A stretch of DNA of 64,000 nt from Fen-1364 sp049515135 (GCA_049515135.1 JBEKUJ010000001.1:372001-436000); one strand, 5' to 3'; positions 31,544 to 40,833 are shown, counted from the stretch's first letter. Notes: generated from the letters alone by a model not told the origin. A program made the numbers and translations.

Positions 31544-34500
31544 ATGAAAAGCCCCGGAGGGATGACCCGCACTCGAAAAAACACCCCAGAGGCCGACCTC
31601 ACGCGCCAGGCAGCCGCGAGCTTCAGCCTGGTCATCAACGGAAAAACCGTCGTCGTGGAGGATATTGCCCCGACTACGACACTGCTCGAGTACCTGCGCA
31701 CCCATGGGTACACCGGCACCAAGTGCGGATGCGCCGAAGGAGACTGCGGGGCGTGCGCCGTTGCCCTTGTGGACCGTAATGCTGCCGGCAGACCGACCTA
31801 CCGGGCGATCAACAGCTGCATCGCGCTCATTCCCATGTTCGCAGGCCGGGAGATCGTCACCGTGGAAGGCCTTGCGGCGGAGGAAACGCTGCACCCCGTC
31901 CAGGCGCATATGGTGGAGAACTACGGCTCGCAGTGCGGCTACTGCACGCCGGGATTCGTCGTTTCCCTTTTCGAGGCCTGGTACAGGCAGGATTGTCGAA
32001 GCGCCGCCCAGCTCAGCGATCAGCTCAGCGGAAACCTTTGCCGGTGCACCGGCTACAGGCCCATCAGGGATGCCGCGCTGGGGGCGCTTGCCCAGAGAGA
32101 CAAGGAAAACGGCAAACCAGACCCCTTCAGGTCCAGACTTGGCGCAGCCGTGGAGCCGCTTTCGAATCTGGACTACGCTTCGTGCGGCGAGCGTTTCTTC
32201 AGACCGACCGCCCTCGATGATCTGTTTGCCCTCATGAAAGAGAACCCCCAGGCGCGCCTGGTGGCGGGCGCCACTGAAATTGGGGTGGACATCAACAAGA
32301 AGTTCCTTTCCTACCCGCTTCTCATTTCAACAGAGGGAGTTCCTGAGCTCACACGGATCCTTGGCAGCACCACGGAATGGCGCGTGGGCGGGGCAGCCAC
32401 GCTGACTGCAGTCGAGGAGCTTCTGGGCCCTGAATACCCGTCCCTGGCAAAGATGCTGCGCGTGTTCGCCTCACGCGGGATCAGGAACCGGGCCACTCTG
32501 GGCGGGAACCTGGCAACGGCGTCCCCCATCGGGGACAGCGCGCCGGTGCTCCTGACCCTGGACGCCTCCCTGGTGCTTGCCACGGCAAAGGCCGAAAGAA
32601 AGATTGCGCTGGATCAGTTTTTTGTGGGCTACCGAAAGACCGCACTGCAGGCCGGGGAAATCATCAAGGAGATCGTGATCCCCAGGATCCCGGCCGCGCA
32701 GGCATCCGCCCGAAAAGTGGACTTCATCAAGGTATCCAAGCGCCGCGAGCTGGACATCAGCATTGTGGCCGGCGCGTTCTGCATGGAGCTTGGGCCCGAC
32801 CACCGTGTCCGCCAGGCCCGCATGGCATACGGAGGAGTGGCCCTGACGCCCCGGCGGGCGCGCGCGGCGGAGGCTGCGCTTGAAGGCAGGAGAATCGAGG
32901 AAGCGCGGGAGGAGGTGACCGCGGCCCTTGCCGGCGAATACCAGCCCATCGACGATGTGCGCGGCAGCGCGGCGTACCGCCGCGGCCTGATTGTCAGCCT
33001 GTGGGAGAAGTTCGCCAGCGGCGAGCAGAGCATCGCTGTGGACGGCAGTCTGGACTTCCCCCCGGGAGAGAAGCCTGCCGCGGCCGAGGCCTCCCGCAGC
33101 CTGCATCACGAGAGCGCCCGCGGCCACGTGAGCGGAGGGGCGTTGTACGTGGATGACCTTGCCCAGCGACGCCCTATGCTGGAAGCGTGGCCCGTGTGCT
33201 CCACGTACGCGCGCGCCCGGATCAGGGGCAGGAATGCGGACAAGGCGCGAAAGGCCCCCGGAGTGGTCGCAGTCCTGATGGCTGAGGACATCCCCGGCCT
33301 CAACAACGTCGGCACTTCCCGGCACGACGAGCCCTTGTTCGCGGTTGACGAGGTCCTCTACCACGGCCAGGTGATTGCCCTTGTTGTGGGCAATTCGATC
33401 AAGGAATGCCGGGCCGCTGCGGCCCTTGTCGAGGTGGACTATGAGCCGCTGAAACCCATCCTCGGGATACGGGAAGCGATAGCGCAGGGAAGCTTCCTGA
33501 CAGATCCTCATACGCTGACGCGCGGGGACTGCGAAGCGGCGCTCGCCTCCGCTCCGCATATGCTGGAGGGAGACGTCGGCTCAGGCGGCCAGGAGCACTT
33601 CTACCTGGAGACGCACGCCGCCTGGGCGGAGACCGGAGAAAAAGGCACCCTGTTCGTCTGCTCCTCCACGCAGCATCCCTCGGAGATCCAGACCATCATT
33701 TCCGAGCTTCTTGGCGCTCCGCGCAACAGCATCGTGGTCCAGGCGCCCCGCATGGGAGGAGGGTTCGGCGGCAAGGAAGTGCAGGGGAACACCTTCGCCG
33801 CGCTTGTGGCCCTGGCCGCGGTCAGGACGGGGAAGCCCGTACGCATGCAGCTGGACCGGGACCTCGACATCATGATCACCGGCAAGCGCCATCCCTTCTG
33901 GTCGAAGTACTCTGCCGGCTATGACGATGAGGGCAGGCTCCTTGCCGTGCGCGTGGACATATTCTCCGACGGCGGCTGGTCGCTGGACCTGTCCCAGCCC
34001 ATCATCGACCGCGCGCTCTTTCACCTGGACAACATCTACTACATCCCGGCAGTGGCCTTCACCGGCAGGGTGGTCCGGACCAACACCACGTCGCAGACGG
34101 CTTTCCGCGGATTCGGCGGACCGCAGGGCATGCTGGTGATGGAGGAGATCATGGACAGGGTTGCCCGCAGGCTCGACCTGCCGCCCGAGACTGTGCGTGA
34201 GCGCAACATGTACCATGGGTCAGGAGAAACCAACACGACCCACTACGGGCAGGAGATCGGTGACAACAGGCTCCTGGCCATGTGGCGGCAGGCGCTTGCC
34301 CAGTCTGACTTTCAGAGGCGCAGGCGGGAGATCGATGCCTGGAACAGGCAGCATCACGGCGTAAAGCGGGGCCTTGCAATCACGGGAGAGAAGTTCGGCA
34401 TCTCCTTCACGCTGGCAGCCTACAACCAGGCGGGCGCCCTTGTGCTGATCTACCAGGACGGCACTGTCCAGGTGAACCACGGCGGCACAGAGATGGGGCA

Positions 34501-35398
34501 GGGCCTTCACACAAAAGTGCTCGGCGTGGCCATGCGGGAGCTGGGGCTTGCGTCCTCCAGCTTCCGCATCATGCCCACAAGCACTGACAAGGTGCCCAAC
34601 ACGTCCGCCACCGCCGCATCCTCCGGTTCTGACCTCAACGGTGCCGCGGTCAGAGCCGCCTGCGTGACCCTTCGCGAACGGCTGGCTCCTATCGCTGCAG
34701 GGCTCCTGTCGCAGAAAGCCGGCGCGCCGGTGATGCCTGAGGATGTCATCTTCATGGATGGGTTCGCGCAGGCCCGGTCTGCCGCTGGGACGCAGATCGC
34801 CTTTGCCGAAGTCTGCAGGGACGCGTACAGCAAGCGCATCAGTCTCTCGGCAACGGGCTATTACGCCACCCCCGGCATCACCTGGAACTGGGAAAAGCAG
34901 GAAGGCCATCCCTTCTACTATTTCGCGTGCGGAGCAGCCGTGAGCGAGATTGAGGTGGACGGCTACACGGGGATGCACAGGGTGCTTCGCACGGACATCG
35001 TGCACGATGTTGGCCAGTCCCTGAACCCGGGCGTGGACCTGGGCCAAATCGAAGGGGGCTTTGTCCAGGGTGCGGGATGGCTCACCCGGGAGGAGCTTGC
35101 CTGGGACAAGGAGGGGCGTCTCCTCACGCACAGCGCAAGCACCTACCAGATCCCTGCCGTCAGCGACGCTCCTGTGGAGATGCACGTGACAATGCTGCCA
35201 AACGCGGCGCAGCAGGGGACAATCCACGGCAGCAAAGCGGTAGGCGAGCCTCCCCTCATGCTGGCATTTTCCGTGCGTGAAGCAATCCGGGACGCTGTTT
35301 CCGCATTCGGCGCGCCCGGCGGCGAGGTTCTCCTGCCCGCTCCCGCAACCTCGGAAGCGATCTACAGCGCAATCCAGGCGCGAAAGGGCAGGGCCTGA
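31544..35398 (+). CDS. xdh: Xanthine dehydrogenase, single-chain (2Fe-2S / FAD / molybdopterin)
   Basis: A 1284-residue molybdenum hydroxylase oxidising hypoxanthine and xanthine to urate. Domain order matches animal XDH: two [2Fe-2S] modules (GCAEGDCGACAVAL near 64, QCGYCTPGFVVSLFEAWY near 130, NLCRCTGYRP near 165), an FAD domain (about 215-500; ARLVAGATEIGVDINK, RNRATLGGNLATASPIGDS) and the molybdopterin domain (about 520-1284). The latter has GGGFGGKEVQGN, the substrate-binding Arg in TAFRGFGGPQG, GGTEMGQGLHTK and the catalytic Glu in GSKAVGEPPLML. Most bacteria split this enzyme into two or three subunits. A second ATG at 31562 follows GGAGGG with almost no spacing. The product urate feeds the uricase operon at 20764. 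Confidence 0.95.
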   Translation: MKSPGGMTRTRKNTPEADLTRQAAASFSLVINGKTVVVEDIAPTTTLLEYLRTHGYTGTKCGCAEGDCGACAVALVDRNAAGRPTYRAINSCIALIPMFAGREIVTVEGLAAEETLHPVQAHMVENYGSQCGYCTPGFVVSLFEAWYRQDCRSAAQLSDQLSGNLCRCTGYRPIRDAALGALAQRDKENGKPDPFRSRLGAAVEPLSNLDYASCGERFFRPTALDDLFALMKENPQARLVAGATEIGVDINKKFLSYPLLISTEGVPELTRILGSTTEWRVGGAATLTAVEELLGPEYPSLAKMLRVFASRGIRNRATLGGNLATASPIGDSAPVLLTLDASLVLATAKAERKIALDQFFVGYRKTALQAGEIIKEIVIPRIPAAQASARKVDFIKVSKRRELDISIVAGAFCMELGPDHRVRQARMAYGGVALTPRRARAAEAALEGRRIEEAREEVTAALAGEYQPIDDVRGSAAYRRGLIVSLWEKFASGEQSIAVDGSLDFPPGEKPAAAEASRSLHHESARGHVSGGALYVDDLAQRRPMLEAWPVCSTYARARIRGRNADKARKAPGVVAVLMAEDIPGLNNVGTSRHDEPLFAVDEVLYHGQVIALVVGNSIKECRAAAALVEVDYEPLKPILGIREAIAQGSFLTDPHTLTRGDCEAALASAPHMLEGDVGSGGQEHFYLETHAAWAETGEKGTLFVCSSTQHPSEIQTIISELLGAPRNSIVVQAPRMGGGFGGKEVQGNTFAALVALAAVRTGKPVRMQLDRDLDIMITGKRHPFWSKYSAGYDDEGRLLAVRVDIFSDGGWSLDLSQPIIDRALFHLDNIYYIPAVAFTGRVVRTNTTSQTAFRGFGGPQGMLVMEEIMDRVARRLDLPPETVRERNMYHGSGETNTTHYGQEIGDNRLLAMWRQALAQSDFQRRRREIDAWNRQHHGVKRGLAITGEKFGISFTLAAYNQAGALVLIYQDGTVQVNHGGTEMGQGLHTKVLGVAMRELGLASSSFRIMPTSTDKVPNTSATAASSGSDLNGAAVRAACVTLRERLAPIAAGLLSQKAGAPVMPEDVIFMDGFAQARSAAGTQIAFAEVCRDAYSKRISLSATGYYATPGITWNWEKQEGHPFYYFACGAAVSEIEVDGYTGMHRVLRTDIVHDVGQSLNPGVDLGQIEGGFVQGAGWLTREELAWDKEGRLLTHSASTYQIPAVSDAPVEMHVTMLPNAAQQGTIHGSKAVGEPPLMLAFSVREAIRDAVSAFGAPGGEVLLPAPATSEAIYSAIQARKGRA

Positions 35399-35417
35399 CG
35401 GTCGTTGTCCATCAGGT

Positions 35418-35449
35418 CTCCCGAACGAACATGAGGTTCGTATCGGGAG
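35418..35449. repeat. Long hairpin after the xanthine dehydrogenase gene
   Basis: CTCCCGA + ACGAAC, a 5-base loop ATGAG, then GTTCGT + A + TCGGGAG: a 13-bp stem with one bulged A, 20 bases after the stop codon. It may end transcription or protect the 3' end, but no T-run follows. Confidence 0.5.
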
Positions 35450-35518
35450 TCGTTGGGCCCTGAAAAGACCGAAGCAAAAGCCTTCCGTCCCTGCATCAAC
35501 GAAAATCGCGTATTTTTA

Positions 35519-35547
35519 TTGACCGTCTCTTTCGCGGCGCGTAGATT
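35519..35547 (+). promoter_or_regulatory. Sigma70-type promoter of the secreted unknown at 35633
   Basis: TTGACC (35519-35524), 17-base spacer, TAGATT (35542-35547). Predicted start near 35554, leader about 79 bases. Confidence 0.55.
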
Positions 35548-35632
35548 CTCTTTGTCAAAACGCCACGGCGCACAGGCGACCCACTCGTTCCTTTTTGCGC
35601 CGGGCGCTATCCTTTGAGTCCGGGAGGCGCAG

Positions 35633-36340
35633 ATGAAACGTTCCGTTGTTTCGGCTCTGATTGCAGGCATGGCGGGTGCGGTGTTCATGTCGTTCGCGAG
35701 CGCACAGGTACAGGCAGCGTCGCAATCGTTTGACTCAAATTGGAATCAAACGGGCAAGAGCTATCCTGCCGCGCAGTTCACGAAACCGATGCCGTGGGCG
35801 GCAGGGCAGTATGTCGTGACAGGAACCACGACGAACGGCACCCGCAAGTCCGTCGCCAGGACTTTGCTGGTGCGGCAGGAACAGGGAGGATGGGTCATTG
35901 AGACGTCGACGATCAGCGGCAACGGAGAAGAACAGGTGACGCAGATGCTGATCACCGGCTTCGACCAGATGATGGCTACGGGGGATGCATCTGCTATGGA
36001 CCTTGTATGGATCAAGACGCTCAAGAACGGCAAGGTGACTACCACGCAGGGCGCACAGCTGGGGTTCATGAAAGGGCTCTACAAGGGCGCCTACGAAAAT
36101 ATCCTCACGCGGCCGTCCGGCCTTTCCGACGGCGGCGCAATCGCGGTGCCTGCCGGTTCGTTTGCCGGGACCAGCACGGTCAAGACGTCCATGAAGGTCA
36201 TGGTGACCACCATCGAGGTTCAGACATGGCTGAACCCCGCAGTCCCGGTGAACGGGATGGTCAAAAGCATGACCACTGACGGCAAGACAGTAATAGAGCT
36301 CCTGTCCTTCGGGACCGACGGAGTGCCGCGCATACAGTAA
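35633..36340 (+). CDS. Secreted protein of unknown function
   Basis: A 235-residue protein with a clear signal peptide (MKRSVVSALIAGMAGAVFMSFASA, cleavage near residue 28). The mature part is beta-rich with repeated short strands (QYVVTGTTTNGTRKSVARTLLV, TLKNGKVTTTQGAQLG, KTSMKVMVTTIEVQTWL) and only two or three tryptophans; no cysteines were noticed. I see no enzymatic motif and no family I recognise; it resembles periplasmic lipid- or polymer-binding beta proteins only in a general way. ATG 35633 follows GGGAGG, and it has its own promoter, so it is likely a single-gene unit. Confidence 0.7.
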   Translation: MKRSVVSALIAGMAGAVFMSFASAQVQAASQSFDSNWNQTGKSYPAAQFTKPMPWAAGQYVVTGTTTNGTRKSVARTLLVRQEQGGWVIETSTISGNGEEQVTQMLITGFDQMMATGDASAMDLVWIKTLKNGKVTTTQGAQLGFMKGLYKGAYENILTRPSGLSDGGAIAVPAGSFAGTSTVKTSMKVMVTTIEVQTWLNPAVPVNGMVKSMTTDGKTVIELLSFGTDGVPRIQ

Positions 36341-36401
36341 GGATCGATCTGATCCTGGACCTGACCTTCCCATTCATGGTGTGAGCCTGTAATCTCCCAC
36401 C

Positions 36402-37580
36402 ATGGCCATCTCTCACCAGTTCAAGAGGGAGGACGCGGTCCGTCTTCTGCGGGACCTCGTGCGCGTGCCGACGGTGAACCCGCCGGGCGCGGACACCCCA
36501 GGAGCCGAGCTCCTGGCCCGGGAGCTGGAGCGCCGGGGCTTCAAGCCTGAGCTGACGGAGATTGCTCCCGGGCAGGCCAACGTCACAGCCAGGCTCCGGG
36601 GGACCGGCGAAGCGCCCGCCCTGCTTTTCAACGGGCATATCGATGTAGTGCCCCCGGGAGAGCTGCCATGGAAGCACCCGCCCTTCGAAGCCCAGGTAGA
36701 GGACGGCAGGCTCTACGGCCGGGGCGCGGCCGACATGAAGAGCGGACTGGCGGCAATGCTCCTGGCTTTCGACGTGGTTGCCCGCGGCGGGAAGCTTCGG
36801 GGTGACCTTATCTTCTCCGCCGTGTCGGATGAAGAGATCGGCGCTGCCGGCGCTCAGCGGCTCGTTTCGGACCGGCTCACCCGCGGAGTCGGCGCGGTGG
36901 TGATCGGGGAGCCGACGGGATTCAACGCATATGTTGCCCAGAAGGGCTTGTGCTGGCTGGAGCTTGAAACCGTGGGCTCAACCGCCCATGGCTCCATGCC
37001 TCACCTGGGCCGCAACGCAATCGTGGACATGCAGGCCCTCCTGGCGGAAGTCCTGGCCATTCCGCTGAGAGAGGGTCCGGACCCGGTTCATGGACGGACC
37101 ACGCTGAACATCGGGACCATCCGCGGAGGCGTCGGACCCAATGTCGTGCCTGACCTCTGCCGGGTGAGCCTGGATTTCCGTCTCCCCCCCGGCATCCCCG
37201 ATGAGCAGCTCATGGAGGAGGTGCGGGCGGCAGTGAGGAAGGCAGGGGCAAAGCTGCCGGGGATGCGCGTCGACATCCATCCCACGGTGAGCAGGGTGGC
37301 AGTGGCAACTCCAGTGCAGGACCGCATCGTTCAGCTGGTGCTTCAGCTCTGCCGTGAGAAACTTGGCCGGCGGCAGGGGCCTCTGCCCACCCCCGGGTTT
37401 GCAACGGATGCCAGCGCGCTGTGTTCCGATCCTCCCATTCCGTTCGTCATCATTGGTCCGGGCAAGGAAGAGCTTGCGCACAAGCCAGATGAATACGTGG
37501 AGATAGAGGACTACCTGAACGCCGTTGATCTGTACGCCGAGCTGGCACGGAGGTACCTCGGGCCGGCTACTCCCGATTGA
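36402..37580 (+). CDS. M20 family metallohydrolase (ArgE/DapE/carboxypeptidase-type)
   Basis: A 392-residue di-zinc amidohydrolase. Metal ligands lie in FNGHIDVVPPG (near residue 78), GRGAADMKSGLAAM (near 110), the catalytic pair in SDEEIGAAGAQ (near 144), GEPTGFNAYVAQKG (near 168) and a C-terminal AHKPDEYVEIEDY. The lid domain (about 180-300) starts at TAHGSMPHLGRNAIVDMQ. Substrates in this group are N-acyl amino acids, dipeptides or succinyl-diaminopimelate; the sequence does not settle which. TGTAAT at 36388-36393 lies nine bases before the ATG and no Shine-Dalgarno is visible. It is convergent with the tungstate/molybdate transporter operon; the two coding regions overlap by 14 bases at 37567-37580. 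Confidence 0.88.
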   Translation: MAISHQFKREDAVRLLRDLVRVPTVNPPGADTPGAELLARELERRGFKPELTEIAPGQANVTARLRGTGEAPALLFNGHIDVVPPGELPWKHPPFEAQVEDGRLYGRGAADMKSGLAAMLLAFDVVARGGKLRGDLIFSAVSDEEIGAAGAQRLVSDRLTRGVGAVVIGEPTGFNAYVAQKGLCWLELETVGSTAHGSMPHLGRNAIVDMQALLAEVLAIPLREGPDPVHGRTTLNIGTIRGGVGPNVVPDLCRVSLDFRLPPGIPDEQLMEEVRAAVRKAGAKLPGMRVDIHPTVSRVAVATPVQDRIVQLVLQLCREKLGRRQGPLPTPGFATDASALCSDPPIPFVIIGPGKEELAHKPDEYVEIEDYLNAVDLYAELARRYLGPATPD

Positions 37581-38616
37581 TGAGGTGGACGGCCGTTGCC
37601 TTGAAGCCGGCCGCCACATGCGCGCCGGGTGAGAGGCCAAGCTCCAGGTACGACTGCTTGGTCACGTAGGCCACCAGCGGAAAACCGCAGTCCAGCGTGA
37701 TCTTGAACAGGTGACCCAGCGCCGCCACCCTGACCACGCTCGCATCGAACTGATTTCTCATGCTGGAGTCGGCGTTCACGCGGCGCGCCAGGGCAACGTT
37801 TTCCGGACGGACGCACACCAGCAGGTGCCGCGATGCGCGTTCCCCGACAGCATGGACCTCCCGGCTCCCGACGGAGATGCGGATATCGCCATCAGAGACG
37901 GCAAGGGTCGCGCCTTCCAGGACGGTCTCCACTCCCACGAACCTGGCAACAAACTCGTTCGCCGGTGCGTTGAAGACCTCCGAAGGCGTTCCCGCCTGAA
38001 GCAGTTCCCCGCCGCGCAGGATTGCCATTGTGTCGGCAAGCACGAGCGCCTCGGCCTGATCGTGCGTCACGTAGATCGCCGGCAGGTTCAGCTGGCGCAG
38101 GAGCGACTTCAGCTCGTCGCGCAGGCTGTCCCGCGTCGGGGCGTCCAGCGCTGAGAGCGGCTCATCGAACAGGAAGAGCCTCGGGTCCATAGCCAACGCC
38201 CGGGCAAGGGCCACACGCTGCTTTTCTCCGCCGCTGAGATTCGCGGGTCGTCTGTCCGCCAAAGCTGTCAGACCCAGCCTGGCAAGCAGTCCACGAACGC
38301 GCGGCGGATCGTCCCGGCACGCGAACCGCACATTCTGGGCCACCGTCAGGTGCGGGAAGAGGGCGTAGTCCTGAAAGATGAGCCCGACGCGGCGCGCTTC
38401 AGGCTGCGCGCCGGTCATGTCGATGCCTCCGATCCTGATGGAGCCGGAAACAGGCCGATGGAAGCCGGCAATGGTCTCCAGAAGCACTGACTTGCCCGCG
38501 CCGCTGGGACCCAGAATGACGAAGATCTCGCCGGGAGCCAGCGTGAAAGAAATATCGCGAAGCGCGAAGGAGCCCAGAGAGACCCTGACCCGGTCCAGGG
38601 CAAGGGCCGCGCTCAT
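37567..38616 (-). CDS. wtpC: Tungstate/molybdate ABC transporter, ATP-binding protein
   Basis: A 349-residue ATPase: ABC domain (about 1-235) with Walker A GPSGAGKSV, signature NLSGGEKQRVALARAL, Walker B LFLFDEPLSALD and switch YVTHDQAEA, followed by a TOBE domain (about 280-345; ASVVRVAALGHLFKITL) of the type that binds oxyanions in ModC/WtpC. It starts at ATG 38616, overlapping the permease stop by four bases (ATGA). Supplies molybdate or tungstate for molybdopterin enzymes such as the two xanthine dehydrogenases of this window. Confidence 0.9.
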   Translation of the reverse strand: MSAALALDRVRVSLGSFALRDISFTLAPGEIFVILGPSGAGKSVLLETIAGFHRPVSGSIRIGGIDMTGAQPEARRVGLIFQDYALFPHLTVAQNVRFACRDDPPRVRGLLARLGLTALADRRPANLSGGEKQRVALARALAMDPRLFLFDEPLSALDAPTRDSLRDELKSLLRQLNLPAIYVTHDQAEALVLADTMAILRGGELLQAGTPSEVFNAPANEFVARFVGVETVLEGATLAVSDGDIRISVGSREVHAVGERASRHLLVCVRPENVALARRVNADSSMRNQFDASVVRVAALGHLFKITLDCGFPLVAYVTKQSYLELGLSPGAHVAAGFKATAVHLINRE

Positions 38617-39422
38617 CCGTTGCCTCCCGGCGCGGAGCGACGGCCATATGCCAGGTACCGGAAGAGGATGAACAGGGTGAGCGACACGGCGAGGAACAGC
38701 ACCGCCATCGCGGAAGAGTCGTCCAGCCCGAACTGCAGAAAAGAGTCGTAGATCTTCACCGGCGCAGTCATGGGAAAGTATGCCAGGACTATCACGGCGC
38801 CGTATTCGCTGATGGAGCGCGCGAAGGTCAGCGTCAGCCCGGTGCGGATCCCCCGCCGGGCCAGGGGCAGCGTGACCTGCGCGAAAACGCCCCATGGCCC
38901 CACCCCGAGGGTTCGCGCCACCTTTTCAAGGCGGGTGTTCACGGACTCGAAACCCACTCGCGCCGCATTCACCGTGTACGTGGTGCTTACAAACAGCATC
39001 GCAACCACGATGCCGCCAAAGGAGCCCCAGAACCGGTAGCCGGTCAAAGCGCCCACGGCGGCGCCGATCACCCCTGTCCTCCCGAAGACGAAAAGAAGCG
39101 CAATTCCGACCACCGTGTGGGGGATGGCTAGCGGCAGGTCGACGATCCCTTCAACGACGGCTTTGCCCGGGAACTCCACGCGCGCCAGCAGATACGCAAG
39201 CGGCACGCCGAGGAGGCAGGCAAGCGCCGTTGTGACGAACGCCGCCTCCAGGCTGAGGATGATGGCAGCCTGCACGTCCGCCATGGCCGCCACGCGCGCC
39301 AGGCGGGCCGGGGTCTGGCTTGAGATCATCTGGAGGAGAGGCAGAAGGATGAATGCCAGGAGGGCCCCGCCGATGAGCCAGAAGGTGAGGAGCAGACCGC
39401 GCGAGGGCCCTCGGATGCTCAC
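38613..39422 (-). CDS. wtpB: Tungstate/molybdate ABC transporter, permease
   Basis: A 269-residue inner-membrane permease with about six helices and the EAA loop (EKVARTLGVGPWGVFAQVTLP near residue 170). ModB/WtpB hallmarks are LPLAIPHTVVGIALL and RSISEYGAVIVLAYFP. GTG 39422 is preferred because GAGGGG lies six bases before it; a GTG at 39443 would overlap the binding-protein gene by 10 bases. Middle gene of wtpA-wtpB-wtpC. Confidence 0.9.
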   Translation of the reverse strand: MSIRGPSRGLLLTFWLIGGALLAFILLPLLQMISSQTPARLARVAAMADVQAAIILSLEAAFVTTALACLLGVPLAYLLARVEFPGKAVVEGIVDLPLAIPHTVVGIALLFVFGRTGVIGAAVGALTGYRFWGSFGGIVVAMLFVSTTYTVNAARVGFESVNTRLEKVARTLGVGPWGVFAQVTLPLARRGIRTGLTLTFARSISEYGAVIVLAYFPMTAPVKIYDSFLQFGLDDSSAMAVLFLAVSLTLFILFRYLAYGRRSAPGGNG

Positions 39423-39433
39423 GTTCCCGCCCC

Positions 39434-40360
39434 TCAGGGCCACGCGGCCACGAGCGGTTTCAGCTCCGCAGGGACCTTGCTCACATCACTGGCGTAGGCC
39501 GGCGAAAGGGACCCGAAGCCGTTTTCCCTCATCACTTTCTGTCCTTCTGCGCCCAGAAGAAATTGAAGGTAGGAAAGCGCCCAGTCCGGGTGCGGGGCGT
39601 TGTCGGGAACGGTCACCCCGTACACGATGGGTTTTCCGCTCAGCGTCCCATTGACGGTTTGCGCCGACGCCTGTGCATACAAGGCGGAGTACCTGGCGTC
39701 GCTCAAATTGATCTGCGGGGGCAGATCGAGGTAGCGAAAACCGTGCTGGCGCGCATCGGAAAGATAGATGGCAAGGTAATCGATCTGCCCGGATTGAAGG
39801 GCCGCGATGAGCTCCGTCTCCGTGTCCCGCATGTTGGTGCGGGGAGCATTTGCCAGGACCGCCGCGGCAAGGCCGGGCTGGTTGTAGTACGTCTCCGCCA
39901 GCGCAAGCATCTGAAGGGTCTGATAGCCGGAGGGGTCTGTGTCCGGATTCGAGCGGCCAATCTGAACCCCGGGCCTCCCCAGGACATGAAACCAGTTCTG
40001 CGGACTCACCTCAGCGGCGAACCTGCTCCTGTCCGTGGAGACGAATGTGATGGCGTTGGTTGCAAAGCCCGCGTACCAGGCGCCGCTGAGATACTTCGGG
40101 ATGACGCTGTAATCCGCAACGGCAACCACGTCCGCGAGCTGGTGCAGCTCCGTCACCTGCTTGATCATCTTGACGCTGCCGCCGAACTGCGCCTGGACAA
40201 CAACCTGCGGGTGCAGCCTGGTAAAAGCGTCATCGATCTGCTTGAACGGCGCCGCCAGCGTGCCTGCCCCGAAGATCGTCAGCGTAATCTTCGGGTTGGC
40301 AGAGGCTGCCGGCGCAAGGGCAATCAGCGCAGAGAGCGCAACAGAAGGCAAAATCCTCAT
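39434..40360 (-). CDS. wtpA: Tungstate/molybdate ABC transporter, periplasmic binding protein
   Basis: A 308-residue exported binding protein: signal peptide MRILPSVALSALIALAPAASA, then ITLTIFGAGTLAAPFKQIDDAF (oxyanion-binding loop), VVAVADYSVIPKYL, and QIGRSNPDTDPSGYQTLQML, which is characteristic of WtpA-type rather than ModA-type proteins. WtpA proteins bind tungstate and molybdate very tightly in octahedral geometry. The ATG at 40360 follows GCGGGGA. Only eight bases separate it from the small secreted protein gene upstream, so that gene probably belongs to the same transcript. Confidence 0.9.
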   Translation of the reverse strand: MRILPSVALSALIALAPAASANPKITLTIFGAGTLAAPFKQIDDAFTRLHPQVVVQAQFGGSVKMIKQVTELHQLADVVAVADYSVIPKYLSGAWYAGFATNAITFVSTDRSRFAAEVSPQNWFHVLGRPGVQIGRSNPDTDPSGYQTLQMLALAETYYNQPGLAAAVLANAPRTNMRDTETELIAALQSGQIDYLAIYLSDARQHGFRYLDLPPQINLSDARYSALYAQASAQTVNGTLSGKPIVYGVTVPDNAPHPDWALSYLQFLLGAEGQKVMRENGFGSLSPAYASDVSKVPAELKPLVAAWP

Positions 40361-40368
40361 TCCCCGCT

Positions 40369-40746
40369 CTACTGGGGAAGCGCTATCTTGATGGGCTCCG
40401 ATGCCAGGTGCGTGTTGCCGGTATTGACGAAGAGCCTCTCCCACACTTCGGCCGGATGATTGGGACCCATCTCCCAGGTCGTCGAAACAGGGATCGAGAC
40501 AACTCCGGGCTTCACCGACCACATCTTGACCCCTGACTTTGCTCCGTCGCTTCGTTCCCAGTGGTAGTTGAAGACCAGCGGCGTGGTGAAGATGCTCACC
40601 CTGACGGTGAAGTGAACCATCGTGTTGCCATTGGCAAGCTTCTGAGAGCTCGCCCCAACGCCCTGGATTGCAACAGGATCAGCGAAAAGAACCCCAGGGA
40701 CCAGAATGGCGCCGAACAGAATTGCGAAAAGAAGCAATTTCCTCAT
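40369..40746 (-). CDS. Small secreted protein, first gene of the wtp operon, unknown function
   Basis: A 125-residue protein with signal peptide MRKLLLFAILFGAILVPGVLFA and a mature domain of about 103 residues that looks like a small beta-sandwich (TMVHFTVRVSIFTTPLVFNY, VSIPVSTTWEMGPNHP). No cysteines or catalytic motif. The start at 40746 has a strong AAGGAG. It lies eight bases before wtpA on the same strand, which suggests cotranscription with the oxyanion transporter. I do not recognise the family. Confidence 0.75.
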   Translation of the reverse strand: MRKLLLFAILFGAILVPGVLFADPVAIQGVGASSQKLANGNTMVHFTVRVSIFTTPLVFNYHWERSDGAKSGVKMWSVKPGVVSIPVSTTWEMGPNHPAEVWERLFVNTGNTHLASEPIKIALPQ

Positions 40747-40833
40747 GTGTTCTCCTTTCGAACGGGCGTTTGAAAGCGCCCGGTCGCGAACGAAATGTAC
40801 CACGAAAAAATTCCGTTGGCCATACATCCAAGC

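Noticed and set aside
34220..35227. 335-codon open frame antisense to the one-chain xanthine dehydrogenase
   Set aside because: Shadow frame of the molybdopterin domain with no family features.
35418..35449. Rho-independent terminator after the xanthine dehydrogenase
   Set aside because: Stem is good but no T-run follows on the plus strand; listed as a hairpin only.
36402..37580. Assigning the M20 hydrolase as the beta-ureidopropionase missing from the pyrimidine pathway
   Set aside because: Motifs fit the ArgE/DapE/carboxypeptidase branch better than the carbamoylase branch, and the gene is not linked to preTA.
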